From: Actinomadura litoris
Lineage (GTDB): Bacteria; Actinomycetota; Actinomycetes; Streptosporangiales; Streptosporangiaceae
Length of the DNA: 64,000 nucleotides
Assembly (NCBI RefSeq): GCF_009733595.1
Contig: NZ_WOFH01000001.1
Coordinates: forward strand, 682,001-746,000
Direction: 5' to 3'
The notes under the pieces were generated by a model, which was given only the letters and a program-made list of their open reading frames with translations, was not told the origin of the DNA and did no database searches. Positions 1-8,858 of this stretch are shown here, piece after piece. The position numbers were made by a program, and so were the translations under genes. The first letter of the stretch is position 1. Each line of letters begins with the position of its first letter.

Positions 1-1133
1 CCTCGACCGGCGCCTCCGGCCCCGGCTCCGATGCCGGTTCCAAATCCGATTCCCATCCCGATTCCAAGGAGACCTCGCACGTCCTGTACGTGACGGGCGA
101 GGAGTCGGCCGAGCAGGTGCGGCTGCGCGCCGACCGGGTCGGCGCGATCACCGACCACCTCTACCTCGCGGCGGAGACGGAGCTGTCGGCCGTCCTCGGG
201 CACGTCGAGGCCGTCCAGCCGACGCTGCTGGTCGTCGACTCCATCCAGACCATCGGGACGTCGGAGGTCGACGGCGCGCCCGGCGGCGTCACGCAGATCC
301 GCGAGGTCGCCGCCAACCTCATCCGGGTCGCCAAGGAGCGCGGCATCACGGTCGTGCTCGTCGGCCACGTCACCAAGGACGGCGCGATCGCCGGGCCCCG
401 CCTGCTGGAGCACCTGGTCGACGTCGTGCTCTACTTCGAGGGCGACCGGCACTCCAGGCTCCGCATGATCCGCGCCGTGAAGAACCGCTACGGCCCCACC
501 GACGAGCTGGGCTGCTTCGACCTGTCGGAGGTCGGCATCGTCGGGCTGCCCGACCCGAGCGGGCTGTTCCTCACCCGCCGCGACGAACCCGTCCCCGGCA
601 CGTGCGTGACCGTCACGCTGGAGGGCCGCCGCCCGCTCGTCGCCGAGGTGCAGTCGCTCGTCGCCAAGTCGCACCTGCCCTCCCCGCGCCGCGCGACCTC
701 GGGGCTCGACACCTCGCGCGTCGCGATGGTCCTCGCCGTCCTCGCGCAGCGCTGCAAGATCTCGATGCACGAGCAGGACGTGTACGTGTCCACCGTGGGC
801 GGCGTCCGGCTGACCGAGACCTCCGTCGACCTCGCGCTCGCGCTCGCCGTCGCCGGGTCCACGGTCGAGCAGTCGCTGTCCACCACCCTGATCGCGCTCG
901 GCGAGGTCGGGCTCGCGGGCGAGGCGCGGGTCGTCCCGGGCGTCCAGCGGCGGCTCGCCGAGGCCGCCCGCCTCGGGTTCAAGTACGCCGTCGTCCCGCG
1001 CGGCTCCCTCGAACTGGCCGACGGCTCCCCGCTCAAGCGCGCCGATCCGCAGCTCTCCAGCTACGAGGGGATGAAGGTGATGGAGGTCGACAGCATCCAG
1101 CAGGCGCTCCAGGTCGCCTTTACGGCGCCCTGA
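1..1133 (+). CDS. radA: DNA repair protein RadA, 3' part
   Basis: RecA-like ATPase that promotes branch migration in homologous recombination, in the cytoplasm. The reading frame is already open at base 3, so the N-terminal zinc finger and Walker A lie upstream of the window. Visible parts are the VLYVTGEES core strand, the LLVVDSIQT Walker B region, the RadA-specific KNRYG motif near base 480, and a C-terminal Lon-like domain running to the TGA. About 25 residues just before VLYVTGEES form a Ser/Asp/Gly/Pro-rich, low-complexity stretch, apparently an insertion in the loop after Walker A. disA follows 113 bp downstream on the same strand, the usual actinobacterial arrangement. Identity is very secure; the true start cannot be seen. 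Confidence 0.96.
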   Translation, partial: STGASGPGSDAGSKSDSHPDSKETSHVLYVTGEESAEQVRLRADRVGAITDHLYLAAETELSAVLGHVEAVQPTLLVVDSIQTIGTSEVDGAPGGVTQIREVAANLIRVAKERGITVVLVGHVTKDGAIAGPRLLEHLVDVVLYFEGDRHSRLRMIRAVKNRYGPTDELGCFDLSEVGIVGLPDPSGLFLTRRDEPVPGTCVTVTLEGRRPLVAEVQSLVAKSHLPSPRRATSGLDTSRVAMVLAVLAQRCKISMHEQDVYVSTVGGVRLTETSVDLALALAVAGSTVEQSLSTTLIALGEVGLAGEARVVPGVQRRLAEAARLGFKYAVVPRGSLELADGSPLKRADPQLSSYEGMKVMEVDSIQQALQVAFTAP

Positions 1134-1160
1134 GCCGGGTAGCGCCAGAGTATTACTGCA

Positions 1161-1177
1161 CGCAACCGGTGGTTGCG
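1161..1177 (+). terminator. short hairpin between radA and disA
   Basis: CGCAACC and GGTTGCG form a perfect 7-bp stem around a GGT loop, 27 bp after the radA stop. No T-tract follows. It could attenuate read-through into disA or be an operator; function is inferred. Confidence 0.35.
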
Positions 1178-1246
1178 ACCAGGGGAGGAACCAGGCGAGC
1201 GCCCTCCTCGGTAAACTGACGCCGTCCAGCGACCTCCGGGGGCCAG

Positions 1247-2329
1247 GTGCCAGCACACGACAAGGGTCATGACGAACGACGCCGCGCCACCCTCGCGGCG
1301 GTTGCCCCGGGCACCCAGATCCGGGACGGACTGGAACGGATCCTCCGGGGCCACACCGGTGGGCTGATCGTGCTCGGCTACGACAAGCCGGTCGAGGAGC
1401 TGTGCACGGGCGGCTTCGAACTCGACGTCGAGTTCTCCGCGACCCGGCTGCGCGAGCTGGCCAAGATGGACGGCGCGATCGTCCTCAACGGCAGCCACAG
1501 CCGGATCGTCCGCGCCGCCGTCCACCTCGTCCCGGACTCCACCATCCCCACCGAGGAGTCGGGCACCCGGCACCGCACCGCCGAGCGCGTCGCCCGCCAG
1601 ACCGGCTACCCGGTCATCTCGGTCAGCCAGTCGATGCACATCATCGCGCTGTACCTCGACGGCATCCGCTACGTGCTGGAGGACTCCGCCGCGATCCTGT
1701 CCAAGGCCAACCAGGCCCTCGCGACGCTCGAACGCTACAAACTCCGGCTGGACGAGGTGTCGGGCACGCTCTCGGCACTGGAGATCGAGGACCTCGTCAC
1801 CGTCCGCGACGTCAGCGCCGTCGTCCAGCGGCTGGAGATGGTGCGCCGCATCGCCGACGAGATCGAGGGCTACGTCGTCGAGCTCGGCACCGACGGGCGG
1901 CTGCTGTCCCTCCAGCTCGACGAGCTGGTCTCCGGCGTCGACGTCGACCGCGAGCTGATCGTCCGCGACTACCCCTCCGCCGACACCCGCGCCCGCGGGG
2001 TCAACGCGATCCTGTCCGCGCTGGACGTGCTGTCGGCCAACGAGCTGCTCGACCTGTCCACGGTCGCCGAGGTCATGGGCTTCGCCGGGCCCGACGCGCT
2101 CGACCTGCCCGTCAGCCCCAAGGGCTTCCGCCTGCTCGCCAAGGTCCCGCGCCTGCCGAGCATGGTCGTCGAACGCCTCGTCGAGCACTTCGGCGGCCTC
2201 CAGAAGCTCCTCGCCGCCAGCATCGACGACCTCCAGGCCGTCGGCGGCGTCGGCGAGTCCCGCGCCCGCAGCGTCCGCGAGGGCCTGTCCCGGCTGGCCG
2301 AGTCCTCCATCCTCGAACGCTACGTCTGA
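1247..2329 (+). CDS. disA: DNA integrity scanning protein / diadenylate cyclase DisA
   Basis: Condenses two ATP into cyclic di-AMP and scans DNA for branched structures, stopping synthesis at lesions (family knowledge). The 360-residue length is typical. The N-terminal DAC domain shows the catalytic DGA motif at residues 75-77 and the GTRHR ATP-binding motif at 106-110; a helical linker follows, then a C-terminal helix-hairpin-helix segment ([11 protein letters not shown]) for branched DNA. The GTG start is the first in-frame start giving the family length. It lies directly downstream of radA, which in other bacteria interacts with and restrains DisA. Its product should be the ligand of the riboswitch at 16.3 kb. 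Confidence 0.97.
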   Translation: MPAHDKGHDERRRATLAAVAPGTQIRDGLERILRGHTGGLIVLGYDKPVEELCTGGFELDVEFSATRLRELAKMDGAIVLNGSHSRIVRAAVHLVPDSTIPTEESGTRHRTAERVARQTGYPVISVSQSMHIIALYLDGIRYVLEDSAAILSKANQALATLERYKLRLDEVSGTLSALEIEDLVTVRDVSAVVQRLEMVRRIADEIEGYVVELGTDGRLLSLQLDELVSGVDVDRELIVRDYPSADTRARGVNAILSALDVLSANELLDLSTVAEVMGFAGPDALDLPVSPKGFRLLAKVPRLPSMVVERLVEHFGGLQKLLAASIDDLQAVGGVGESRARSVREGLSRLAESSILERYV

Positions 2330-2360
2330 CCCTCGGGCCCGGGGGTTCGCGGCCGGTCCG

Positions 2361-2984
2361 TCAACGGAGCTGGAAGACCTGCTTCCCGGCGCCCTTCAGC
2401 GCGACGACATAGGTGCCCGGACGGACGCGGGCGCCCCCGCAGCCGCGCCGCCGGTCCCAGCCGACGGTGTCGACGTAGGGGATGCCGCGCCGCAGCGTCC
2501 GGCGGGTGTTCTCCGCACGTCCCCCGCCGCCCCTCCGGCAGCGCGCCGACGACCAGATGCGGTCATCGCCCGACGCGACGCGCACGTCGAGTGATCCCGC
2601 GTCCCACGTGCACTCGCCCTCGCCCGCGTTGACGACCGAGACGCGGAAGCGCGGCGCGTCCCGTCCGGTGTAGGTGTCGCGGGACGCCGCCAGGCTGACG
2701 ACCAGGTTCTTCGCCGCGCAGCGGCCGCCCTCCGCGACGGGCTCGGCGGAGCGGATGACGGTCCGCGTCACGGTGACGGTCGGCATCGCGGTCGGCGGCG
2801 GATCGCTCCGCGCGGCGTTCGCGCGCCGCCGGGGCTCGTCCTCCCCGTCCGCGCACGCCCACGCGAGGACGCCGACGGCGCCGAGACCCATCGCGAGGGC
2901 CACCACCCGGCGCCGCCAGTACCGGTCGAGCCCAGAACCACCGGAACCACGTCCGGTATCCACCCCCATACGGTCAGTATGCAT
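2361..2984 (-). CDS. small exported or membrane-anchored protein, unknown function
   Basis: 207 residues. A short basic N-terminus (RYWRRR) is followed by a hydrophobic segment ending in LAWAC, which could be a weak lipobox (Cys at +1) or a plain transmembrane anchor. A Thr/Val-rich linker leads to a roughly 120-residue beta-rich domain with several Cys (GRCAAK, GECTW, SARCRR, RRGCGG) that could form disulphides outside the membrane. The pattern resembles actinobacterial DUF4232/BsuPI-like secreted domains, but I cannot assign a family. A second ATG 15 bp inside (base 2969) is an equal start candidate. It is divergent from mutY with about 55 bp between starts and convergent with disA. Confidence 0.7.
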   Translation of the reverse strand: MHTDRMGVDTGRGSGGSGLDRYWRRRVVALAMGLGAVGVLAWACADGEDEPRRRANAARSDPPPTAMPTVTVTRTVIRSAEPVAEGGRCAAKNLVVSLAASRDTYTGRDAPRFRVSVVNAGEGECTWDAGSLDVRVASGDDRIWSSARCRRGGGGRAENTRRTLRRGIPYVDTVGWDRRRGCGGARVRPGTYVVALKGAGKQVFQLR

Positions 2985-3038
2985 TCGCCGAACCGGTGCG
3001 AGGACGCGACCCGCCGCGTGCCACAATGGCGATCCGCC

Positions 3039-3911
3039 ATGAACTCCATCTACCTCGACCCGATCCTCGGCTGGTACGAGGCGAACGCCCGTGACCTGCC
3101 GTGGCGCGCCGACGACGCCACCCCGTGGGGCGTGCTGGTCAGCGAGATCATGCTCCAGCAGACCCCGGTCGCGCGCGTCCTGCCCGTCTGGCAGACCTGG
3201 ATGCGGCGCTGGCCCGCACCGGCCGACCTGGCCGCCGAACCGTCCGGCGAGGCGGTCCGCGCGTGGGGGCGGCTCGGCTACCCGCGCCGCGCGCTGCGGC
3301 TGCACGGAAGCGCCCGCGCGATCACCGAACGGCACGGCGGCGCGGTGCCCTCCGCCCACGAGGAGCTGCTGGCGCTGCCCGGCATCGGCTCCTACACGGC
3401 CGCCGCCGTGGCCAGCTTCGCCTTCCGGCAGCGCCACGCGGTGCTGGACACCAACGTCCGCCGCGTCCTCGCCCGGCTGCTCGGCGGCGTCGAGTACCCG
3501 CCGAAGTCGCAGACCAGGGCCGAGGTGCGGCTCGCCGAGTCGCTGCTGCCGCTCGACCCGCCGACCGCCGCGCGCTGGGCCGTCGCGGTCATGGAACTCG
3601 GCGCGCTGGTCTGCACCGCGCGGACGCCCCGCTGCGCCGACTGCCCGGTCATCGCGTCCTGCGCCTGGCAGCGCGCGGGCAGGCCCGCCTACGACGGCCC
3701 GCCGCGCCGCGGCCAGACCTACGCGGGCACCGACCGGCAGTGCCGGGGGCGGCTGCTCGCCGTCCTGCGCGACGCCGAGGGGCCGGTCGAGAAACCCGCG
3801 CTGGACGTCGTCTGGTCCGACGCCGTCCAACGCGAACGCGCACTCGACGCCCTGGTCGCCGACGGCCTGGTCGACCCCCTCCAGGACGGCCGGTACGCGT
3901 TGCCCGTGTAA
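3039..3911 (+). CDS. mutY: A/G-specific adenine glycosylase MutY
   Basis: Base-excision repair enzyme removing adenine opposite 8-oxoguanine. The 290-residue protein carries the endonuclease III fold: SEIMLQQT near the start, a helix-hairpin-helix (LPGIGSYTAAAV), the catalytic Asp in VLDTNV, and the [4Fe-4S] ligands C-X6-C-X2-C-X5-C in VCTARTPRCADCPVIASC. The C-terminal part is short, and a full NUDT1-like 8-oxoG recognition domain appears reduced, as is common in actinobacterial MutY. An upstream ATG at 2979 would add 20 non-conserved residues; the chosen ATG fits the family N-terminus (DPILGWYEANARDLPWR). No clear Shine-Dalgarno is present. Confidence 0.94.
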   Translation: MNSIYLDPILGWYEANARDLPWRADDATPWGVLVSEIMLQQTPVARVLPVWQTWMRRWPAPADLAAEPSGEAVRAWGRLGYPRRALRLHGSARAITERHGGAVPSAHEELLALPGIGSYTAAAVASFAFRQRHAVLDTNVRRVLARLLGGVEYPPKSQTRAEVRLAESLLPLDPPTAARWAVAVMELGALVCTARTPRCADCPVIASCAWQRAGRPAYDGPPRRGQTYAGTDRQCRGRLLAVLRDAEGPVEKPALDVVWSDAVQRERALDALVADGLVDPLQDGRYALPV

Positions 3912-3919
3912 AAGGCGAC

Positions 3920-3936
3920 ACCCGCCGGGCGGGTGG
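3920..3936. terminator. bidirectional terminator hairpin
   Basis: CACCCGC-CGG-GCGGGTG, a perfect 7-bp stem, sits in the 52-bp gap between convergent mutY (+) and the serine hydrolase (-). Confidence 0.55.
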
Positions 3937-3963
3937 CCTGGCGGGCGTCTCACCTTGTGCTGC

Positions 3964-5379
3964 TCAGTGGCGGTGCTTCTCGTAGGCGTCGATCAGACGG
4001 CCGAGCTTCGAGAACTTCTCGGTGTAGGAGTAGGGGTAGGTCCCGGGCGGGGTGGCCGGGCGTCCGGCGTCCACGTACTGCGTGCCCAGGTTGGAGAACA
4101 CGACGACCACGTAGGAGCGGCCGCCCTTGCCGGGCAGCGCCCGGACGATGCCCGCGTCGGCGGCGGTGTTGTTCACCCAGCCGGTCTTGTGCGCGAACGC
4201 GACCTCGGCCTTCGCGTTGCACGGACGGACGTCCTGGCCGAACTTGTTGCCGTCGACGGTCACCGTCCCGTCCTCGCCGATCCAGCGGGACGGCACGGCG
4301 TTCGGGATGCCGGGCGCCGGGTAGTCGCCGCCGCACCGGTTCGCCGACGACAGCATGTCGTTGAAGCCCTGCTGCCCCAGCTCGGACAGGAAGAACTTCC
4401 GCGACTCGGTACTGAGGACCGCCCTGGTCACGGGCTTGCCGTCGGGCGCCGTCCACACCCGCCCGGGGGCGCCGTTGATGAGCGTGAGCAGCTTGGCCGT
4501 GTCGAGCGAGCTCATCGTGACCGAGTTGGACCAGCGCCCGCCGTTGGCCGGGTTCGTGCCCTTGAGCTGGAGGGTCTCCAGACCGAGGTCCTGGAACGTC
4601 TGGTTCAGCGGGTCGATGGCCTGGTTGTCGTGCAGCATCTTGATCAGCGCGCACGACGCGGCGTTGGAGGAGTAGGTCAGCGAGGCGTCCATGTACTGCC
4701 GGATCGTCTTCTTGCTGGCCCCTCCGCACAGCGAGCTGATCGGCGAGGGCTCGTAGGAGTAGGTGTCGTCCAGCTTGACCTTGCCCTGGTCGACCAGCCG
4801 CAGCACGCCGAAGTTGACCATCAGCTTCAGCACGGACGCCGGGTAGTCGAGCATGTGGTCGATGGGCGCGTTCTCCCGGCCCGGGACCACGTCGATCGTG
4901 CCCTGGCCCTTGTTCTTGTACCAGCCGGCGTCGTCCCACTGCCGCCAGCGGACGCTCTTGGTGGACAGGTTCCGGTCGACCGGGACCACGACGCCGTCCT
5001 TGTAGAGCGGGCTCATCAGCACCGTGCCGGACGAGACGGGACGCCCGCGCCGGTCCAGCTCGATGACGGTCGCGTCCATCTGCGGCTGCTGCGCGATCGG
5101 CTGCGGCGCGGCGACGGAGGCGACGCGCCTGTCGGCGTTGAGCTCCTTGTCCACCGGGTTCCGCGCGGACCGCGCCTGCGCCGTGCTGGGCGGCGCCGTG
5201 TCCAGGACCTCCTGGAACCTCAGCCCCTCGATGGCCTGGCGGAGGTGCTGGCCGACCTTGCCCGTCCGCTTCGCGTCCACACCCTTCGCCGTCTCAGCCG
5301 ACGCCTGTCCGGTGGTACCGGCCACCAGCGCCGCCGCGGTGACGACTCCGACGGCCCCGTACATCCATGTGCGCCTCAA
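3964..5379 (-). CDS. secreted class A beta-lactamase-fold serine hydrolase
   Basis: 471 residues. A clear signal peptide (GVVTAAALVAGTTGQASA, cleavage near 28/29) exports it. The penicillin-recognising triad is complete: SVLK with nucleophile Ser182 and Lys185, SSN at 237-239, and HKTG at 397-400. These features fit a PBP-like or class A-like carboxypeptidase/esterase rather than a classic resistance enzyme; the protein is longer than secreted class A beta-lactamases, with about 150 extra N-terminal residues. The start is TTG, preceded by GGAGG at ideal spacing; the next ATG lies inside the signal peptide. It begins 33 bp after the NADAR gene on the same strand, so the two may be co-transcribed. 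Confidence 0.85.
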   Translation of the reverse strand: MRRTWMYGAVGVVTAAALVAGTTGQASAETAKGVDAKRTGKVGQHLRQAIEGLRFQEVLDTAPPSTAQARSARNPVDKELNADRRVASVAAPQPIAQQPQMDATVIELDRRGRPVSSGTVLMSPLYKDGVVVPVDRNLSTKSVRWRQWDDAGWYKNKGQGTIDVVPGRENAPIDHMLDYPASVLKLMVNFGVLRLVDQGKVKLDDTYSYEPSPISSLCGGASKKTIRQYMDASLTYSSNAASCALIKMLHDNQAIDPLNQTFQDLGLETLQLKGTNPANGGRWSNSVTMSSLDTAKLLTLINGAPGRVWTAPDGKPVTRAVLSTESRKFFLSELGQQGFNDMLSSANRCGGDYPAPGIPNAVPSRWIGEDGTVTVDGNKFGQDVRPCNAKAEVAFAHKTGWVNNTAADAGIVRALPGKGGRSYVVVVFSNLGTQYVDAGRPATPPGTYPYSYTEKFSKLGRLIDAYEKHRH

Positions 5380-5412
5380 TGGACCTCCCCGATCCGGTGG
5401 GCAAATTCAAGA

Positions 5413-6567
5413 TCATCGTAGGGAGGTGCCGGACGGCCGCGCATCGGAACCCGGTATTTCGATGCCGGCCGCCTGTGCCTGAAGCTCGGATCGGACGAGT
5501 TCCAGCAGCCGTCCCGACCAGTTGCGCCCCCGATCGCCCCGGGTCGCCCAATGGTCGGAATCCATGCCGCCGTAGCCGATCGGGGCGTCGCCCGTCCCGA
5601 GCAGGATCGCGGCGAGCCTTGGATGCTGGGCGAACTTCGCGCGTTGCAGGCCCGCCATGACGGCCGTCCGCGCGTCCGGCCAACCTTCCACCCGCGCCGA
5701 CTCGGCCGCCAGTTTCCGCGCCTCGGACGGAGTCTCGGCCTCCCGGATGCGCTCCCGCGCCCCGCGATCGGCCGTGGACAGCGCCCAATACGCGTGCGAC
5801 ACGGACGGATAGACGACTCCCCCGACCTCGATCGGTGCGGGGAACTCGTCTTGCAGCACATCGAGGCCGGCTTTCTCAGGAGGGCCTTTGGGGAACACCC
5901 GGCCACCCAGGTGGACCGTCCCCGCGACCGGCTTCTCCGGATCATCGGCAGGCCGTTTGTTCGCGTACTCCGTGCGGGCCTGGTCACGCTCGGCGAAATA
6001 CCGCAGCGCCTCGTCCCGCATGGATTCGGTGATGGCCTCCACCTGGAACCAGCCGCCTATCGGCGGTTCTCCGATATCGGTGGCCAGGGCGACCAGCGGT
6101 CCGTCCTTCCGGTCCATGTCACCGAGCGCGTAGTGGCGCTTGTGTTCCGGAATCGCGAGATACGCCTCACGCAACGCGCGCCGATCATCCTCGTCCCGCG
6201 TTGCCAGATAGCGGTCGAGCCTGGTCAGGCACCGGTCGGTCGAGTCCGGACGGTCGTTGAGCCGCTCGATGTCGTCGGCGACCTCGCCCAGCAGCATCTC
6301 GGCCGTGAGCCCGAAACTCGCCTCGGCCGTTTTCCACCGGCCCAACTCGAACGCGCTGACCTCGGCGCCCTCCGGCACCTCGGTCACGACCCAGCCGCTG
6401 TCGAGTTTGCGTCGCAGGCCGTCCAGGTCCACCCATTCCCAGCAGTGGATCGCGCCGTCCGCGTATATCTGAAGGCCCGTCAGGTGATACGAGAAGTTGT
6501 GAATGAAGACCGGGCGCGTCACGCCCTCGATGCGCCGCCCGTCCGCGACGCGGTAGATCCGATCCAT
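5413..6567 (-). CDS. NADAR-domain protein with N-terminal extra domain
   Basis: 384 residues. The C-terminal ~150 residues match the NADAR/YbiA fold, which binds or cleaves NAD- and ADP-ribose-related substrates. Visible are DEFPAPIEVGG, SVSHAYWALSTAD, an Arg/Lys-rich helix (TPSEARKLA), MAGLQRAKFAQHP, LLGTGDAPIGYG and the closing NWSGRLL. The first ~100 residues (IHNFSYHLTGLQIYADGAI, CWEWVDLDGL) form a separate small domain I cannot name; residues 100-220 are helical. Family members reverse ADP-ribosylation or act in phage defence, yet no DarT-like partner is adjacent. The gene is divergent from the adenosine deaminase-like gene (108 bp apart) and sits upstream of the serine hydrolase. Base composition is somewhat less extreme than in neighbours. 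Confidence 0.8.
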   Translation of the reverse strand: MDRIYRVADGRRIEGVTRPVFIHNFSYHLTGLQIYADGAIHCWEWVDLDGLRRKLDSGWVVTEVPEGAEVSAFELGRWKTAEASFGLTAEMLLGEVADDIERLNDRPDSTDRCLTRLDRYLATRDEDDRRALREAYLAIPEHKRHYALGDMDRKDGPLVALATDIGEPPIGGWFQVEAITESMRDEALRYFAERDQARTEYANKRPADDPEKPVAGTVHLGGRVFPKGPPEKAGLDVLQDEFPAPIEVGGVVYPSVSHAYWALSTADRGARERIREAETPSEARKLAAESARVEGWPDARTAVMAGLQRAKFAQHPRLAAILLGTGDAPIGYGGMDSDHWATRGDRGRNWSGRLLELVRSELQAQAAGIEIPGSDARPSGTSLR

Positions 6568-6675
6568 GCCCCCGCCAACTCATAGGTGTCGCCGAAGCAT
6601 GCCGGGCGCCCCGAGCCAGGTCAACGGACATAAACCGATGGCCCGCGATCACGCGGGCCGAATACGGTACGTGGC

Positions 6676-7656
6676 GTGCGTGATCTGCTCAGCCTCCCCA
6701 AGGTCCACCTGCATGTGCACCTGGAAAGCACCATCCGCCAGGAGACCCTCCGCGAGATAGGAGCGGCGAACGGCATCCGGGTACCGGCCGGCTCCGGCGC
6801 CCTCGGCGGTTTCGCCGCGTTCTTCGCGCAGAACAACCTGGTCCGCGAATGCCTCCGCCGCCCGCAGGACTTCCACCGGATCGCCTATGAGTTCTGCCGG
6901 GACGAAGCGGCCCAGGGCACCCGCTACGCCGAGGCGTCGTTCACCGCCGCCGCCCACGGCGAACGCCTCGGCGACCTCGACATGCCCCTGACCGCCGTCC
7001 GCGAGGGCCTGGCCGCCGGACGCGAGGCGTTCGGCATCGACGTCCGCCTCATCCTCGACCACTCCCGCCGCCGCTCCCTGGACCGCGCCTGGCACACCCT
7101 GGCCCTTGCCGAACGCCACGACGACGTGGTGGCCATCGGCCTGGCGGGAGACGAGTCCTACCGGGGCGACCCGTTCACGGCCGTCTTCGCCGCCGCCCAC
7201 GACGCGGGCCTGCACGTCGTCCACCACGCGGGCGAGGCCGAGGGCCCGGCCAGCATCCGCCAGGCCCTGGACGCGGGCCGCACCGAACGCCTGGGCCACG
7301 GCATCCGCGTCCTGGACGACCCGGACCTGGTCGCGGAGGTCCGTGAACGCCGCATCCCCCTGGAGGTGTGCCCGTCCTCCAACGTGGCCCTGGGCTTCTC
7401 GCCCTCCCTGGCCGACCACCCCCTCCCTCACCTCCTCGACGCGGGCCTCCTCGTCACGATCAACACCGACATTCCAGCCCTGATCGACACCCCGCTGACC
7501 ACCGAGTACACCCACGCCCGCGAAACCTTCGGCTACGACGACGCCACCTTGGCCGCCCTGGCCCACAACGCCACCGAAGCCTCCTTCGCCCCACCACCCA
7601 CAAAGACAACCATCCACAAAGCAATCAAAACCTGGCTAACCCCAACCCCCCAATAA
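6676..7656 (+). CDS. adenosine deaminase-like amidohydrolase
   Basis: 326 residues, metal-dependent hydrolase of the adenosine/adenine deaminase family, cytosolic purine salvage. The first metal motif is HLHVHLES; the HHAGE motif (catalytic Glu), RLGHGIRV and CPSSN are present. The usual NTDDP is NTDIP: the metal-binding Asp is kept, but the following Asp, which contacts the purine ring in characterised enzymes, is Ile. The HLEG glycine is also Ser. These two changes suggest altered substrate choice, so I give no symbol. GTG start. The last ~40 codons are unusually rich in ACC/CCA/AAA and run into a C-rich intergenic tract. Confidence 0.82.
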   Translation: MRDLLSLPKVHLHVHLESTIRQETLREIGAANGIRVPAGSGALGGFAAFFAQNNLVRECLRRPQDFHRIAYEFCRDEAAQGTRYAEASFTAAAHGERLGDLDMPLTAVREGLAAGREAFGIDVRLILDHSRRRSLDRAWHTLALAERHDDVVAIGLAGDESYRGDPFTAVFAAAHDAGLHVVHHAGEAEGPASIRQALDAGRTERLGHGIRVLDDPDLVAEVRERRIPLEVCPSSNVALGFSPSLADHPLPHLLDAGLLVTINTDIPALIDTPLTTEYTHARETFGYDDATLAALAHNATEASFAPPPTKTTIHKAIKTWLTPTPQ

Positions 7657-7794
7657 CCCCCCGCCCCAGCCCCATCCCCCGGCCCTCCGGCCCCGGCTCC
7701 ACGCCCCAGACCTCCGGGCTCCCGCCTCGGGCTCCGGGCTCAGGGCCGTGGGCAGGGCTCCCCGGGGGCCTGGGTGAGGGGCCCTGGGTGGGGT
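7657..7794. other. C-rich then G-rich intergenic tract
   Basis: The 138 bp between two convergent genes go from poly-C runs with CCGG clusters to G-rich sequence, with a strong self-complementary core (GGGCTCCCCGGGGGCC) near 7756. Probably a bidirectional transcription stop; no gene seen. Confidence 0.4.
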
Positions 7795-8460
7795 TCAGTG
7801 GGAGTGGGGGGTCGTTACCTGGATCAAGGGGGAGGCTCGGATTTCGCGGAGGAAGGGGTCGTTGTCGTCCTGCCACTGCGCGAGTGTGCGGACCACGGGG
7901 TGCACGGGCAGGCCGAGCCGGGCGGACGCCTGCTGGGCCGCGTCGAATGCCGCCTCCGGGCCGAGGTCGCCGATCACCAGCACCTCCACGTCACCCGGCG
8001 GGTCGCCATGGATTCCCTCGTAGCGCTTGGCCCAGGGGCCGAACAGGTGGAGCTCCCGGACGGCGGGCAGCCGCCCGAACACGTCCGCCACGACGGTCGC
8101 CGGGCCGAAGGTCAGCATGATCAGCTGGGCGAGCGGCTCGTACAGCGGGCTGCTCGTGTCGCGGACCACCACGCGGCCCGCGAGGGTGCGCCGCAGGGCC
8201 ACGACGCCCGCGTCCGCGAGCGACTCGACTTCGCGCATCACGGATCCGAGGTCGCTGCGGAGCATCACCGCGAGATCGAGCATGGTGATCTCGTGCTCGG
8301 GCCCGAGCAGGACGCGGGCGAGCAGTTCGCCCTGGAATCGGGAGCGGAAGATCGGCGGTTGGGGCGGGGCGGGCGACCGGGCGTTCCGCGGGAACGCGTC
8401 CGGGACACGTCCCTTCCGTCGCCGGAATTCCGCCGCCGAACCAACCGGATTCGATCGCAT
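7795..8460 (-). CDS. winged-helix regulator with nucleotidyltransferase-like C-terminus
   Basis: 221 residues. Residues ~45-110 form a winged helix (LLARVLLGPEHEITMLDLAVML, then DLGSVMREVESLADAGVVALRR). After a spacer, LHLFGPWAKRYEGI...DVEVLVIGD imitates the MNT nucleotidyltransferase motif (FGS plus DxD-like acidic pair), but GS is GP and DVD is DVE, so activity is doubtful. Similar actinobacterial proteins are often annotated ArsR-family. HTH plus MNT fusions are related to toxin-antitoxin and sensor proteins; its role here is unknown. It converges with the deaminase gene and is followed upstream by ~345 bp without a gene. Confidence 0.65.
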   Translation of the reverse strand: MRSNPVGSAAEFRRRKGRVPDAFPRNARSPAPPQPPIFRSRFQGELLARVLLGPEHEITMLDLAVMLRSDLGSVMREVESLADAGVVALRRTLAGRVVVRDTSSPLYEPLAQLIMLTFGPATVVADVFGRLPAVRELHLFGPWAKRYEGIHGDPPGDVEVLVIGDLGPEAAFDAAQQASARLGLPVHPVVRTLAQWQDDNDPFLREIRASPLIQVTTPHSH

Positions 8461-8806
8461 GTTCGAATATTAGGACTCCCCTCTGACATTCCTCCGCGTC
8501 ATATGGGGCCTTCTGGGTCGAGTTCGCTGGGTTCTTGCTTCGAGGTCGCCACCACCTCCGGGCTGGTCGGGCGGCCTAGTGAATCGGGGGCTGCCGACGC
8601 GCCCCAGAGGGAAGGGCGCTGCCGGCTGTGGGGCGTTGAGGCGGGGTGTCTGGCGGGGCTCAGGAGCGTTCAGGGGTGTGTTCTCCTCTCTTGACGGCTT
8701 GCACGCCCCGGGCAGGGGGTTGAGGCGCTCTGGAATCGTCTGACGTCCAGGATCGCGGACGGGCGGCGGGGCGGGAAGGCGAACGTGGTTCTGGGGATAA
8801 CACGGC
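8461..8806. other. intergenic, no recognised gene
   Basis: 346 bp between the winged-helix gene start and the clpC terminator. Bases 8461-8515 are relatively AT-rich and should hold the promoter of the minus-strand gene; the remainder is G-rich without convincing coding frames. Confidence 0.4.
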
Positions 8807-8843
8807 GAAGGGCCCGCGCCGCGGGAAGCGGAGCGGGCCCTTC
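8807..8843 (-). terminator. clpC terminator
   Basis: An 11-bp perfect stem (GAAGGGCCCGC / GCGGGCCCTTC) with a 15-nt loop begins 15 bp after the clpC stop. No T-tract, as is usual in high-GC actinomycetes. Confidence 0.7.
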
Positions 8844-8858
8844 GTGGTCCGGGGGCGG

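Noticed and set aside
2361..3953. 530-codon minus-strand frame
   Set aside because: Only the C-terminal ~207 codons look like a protein; the rest is the shadow of mutY.
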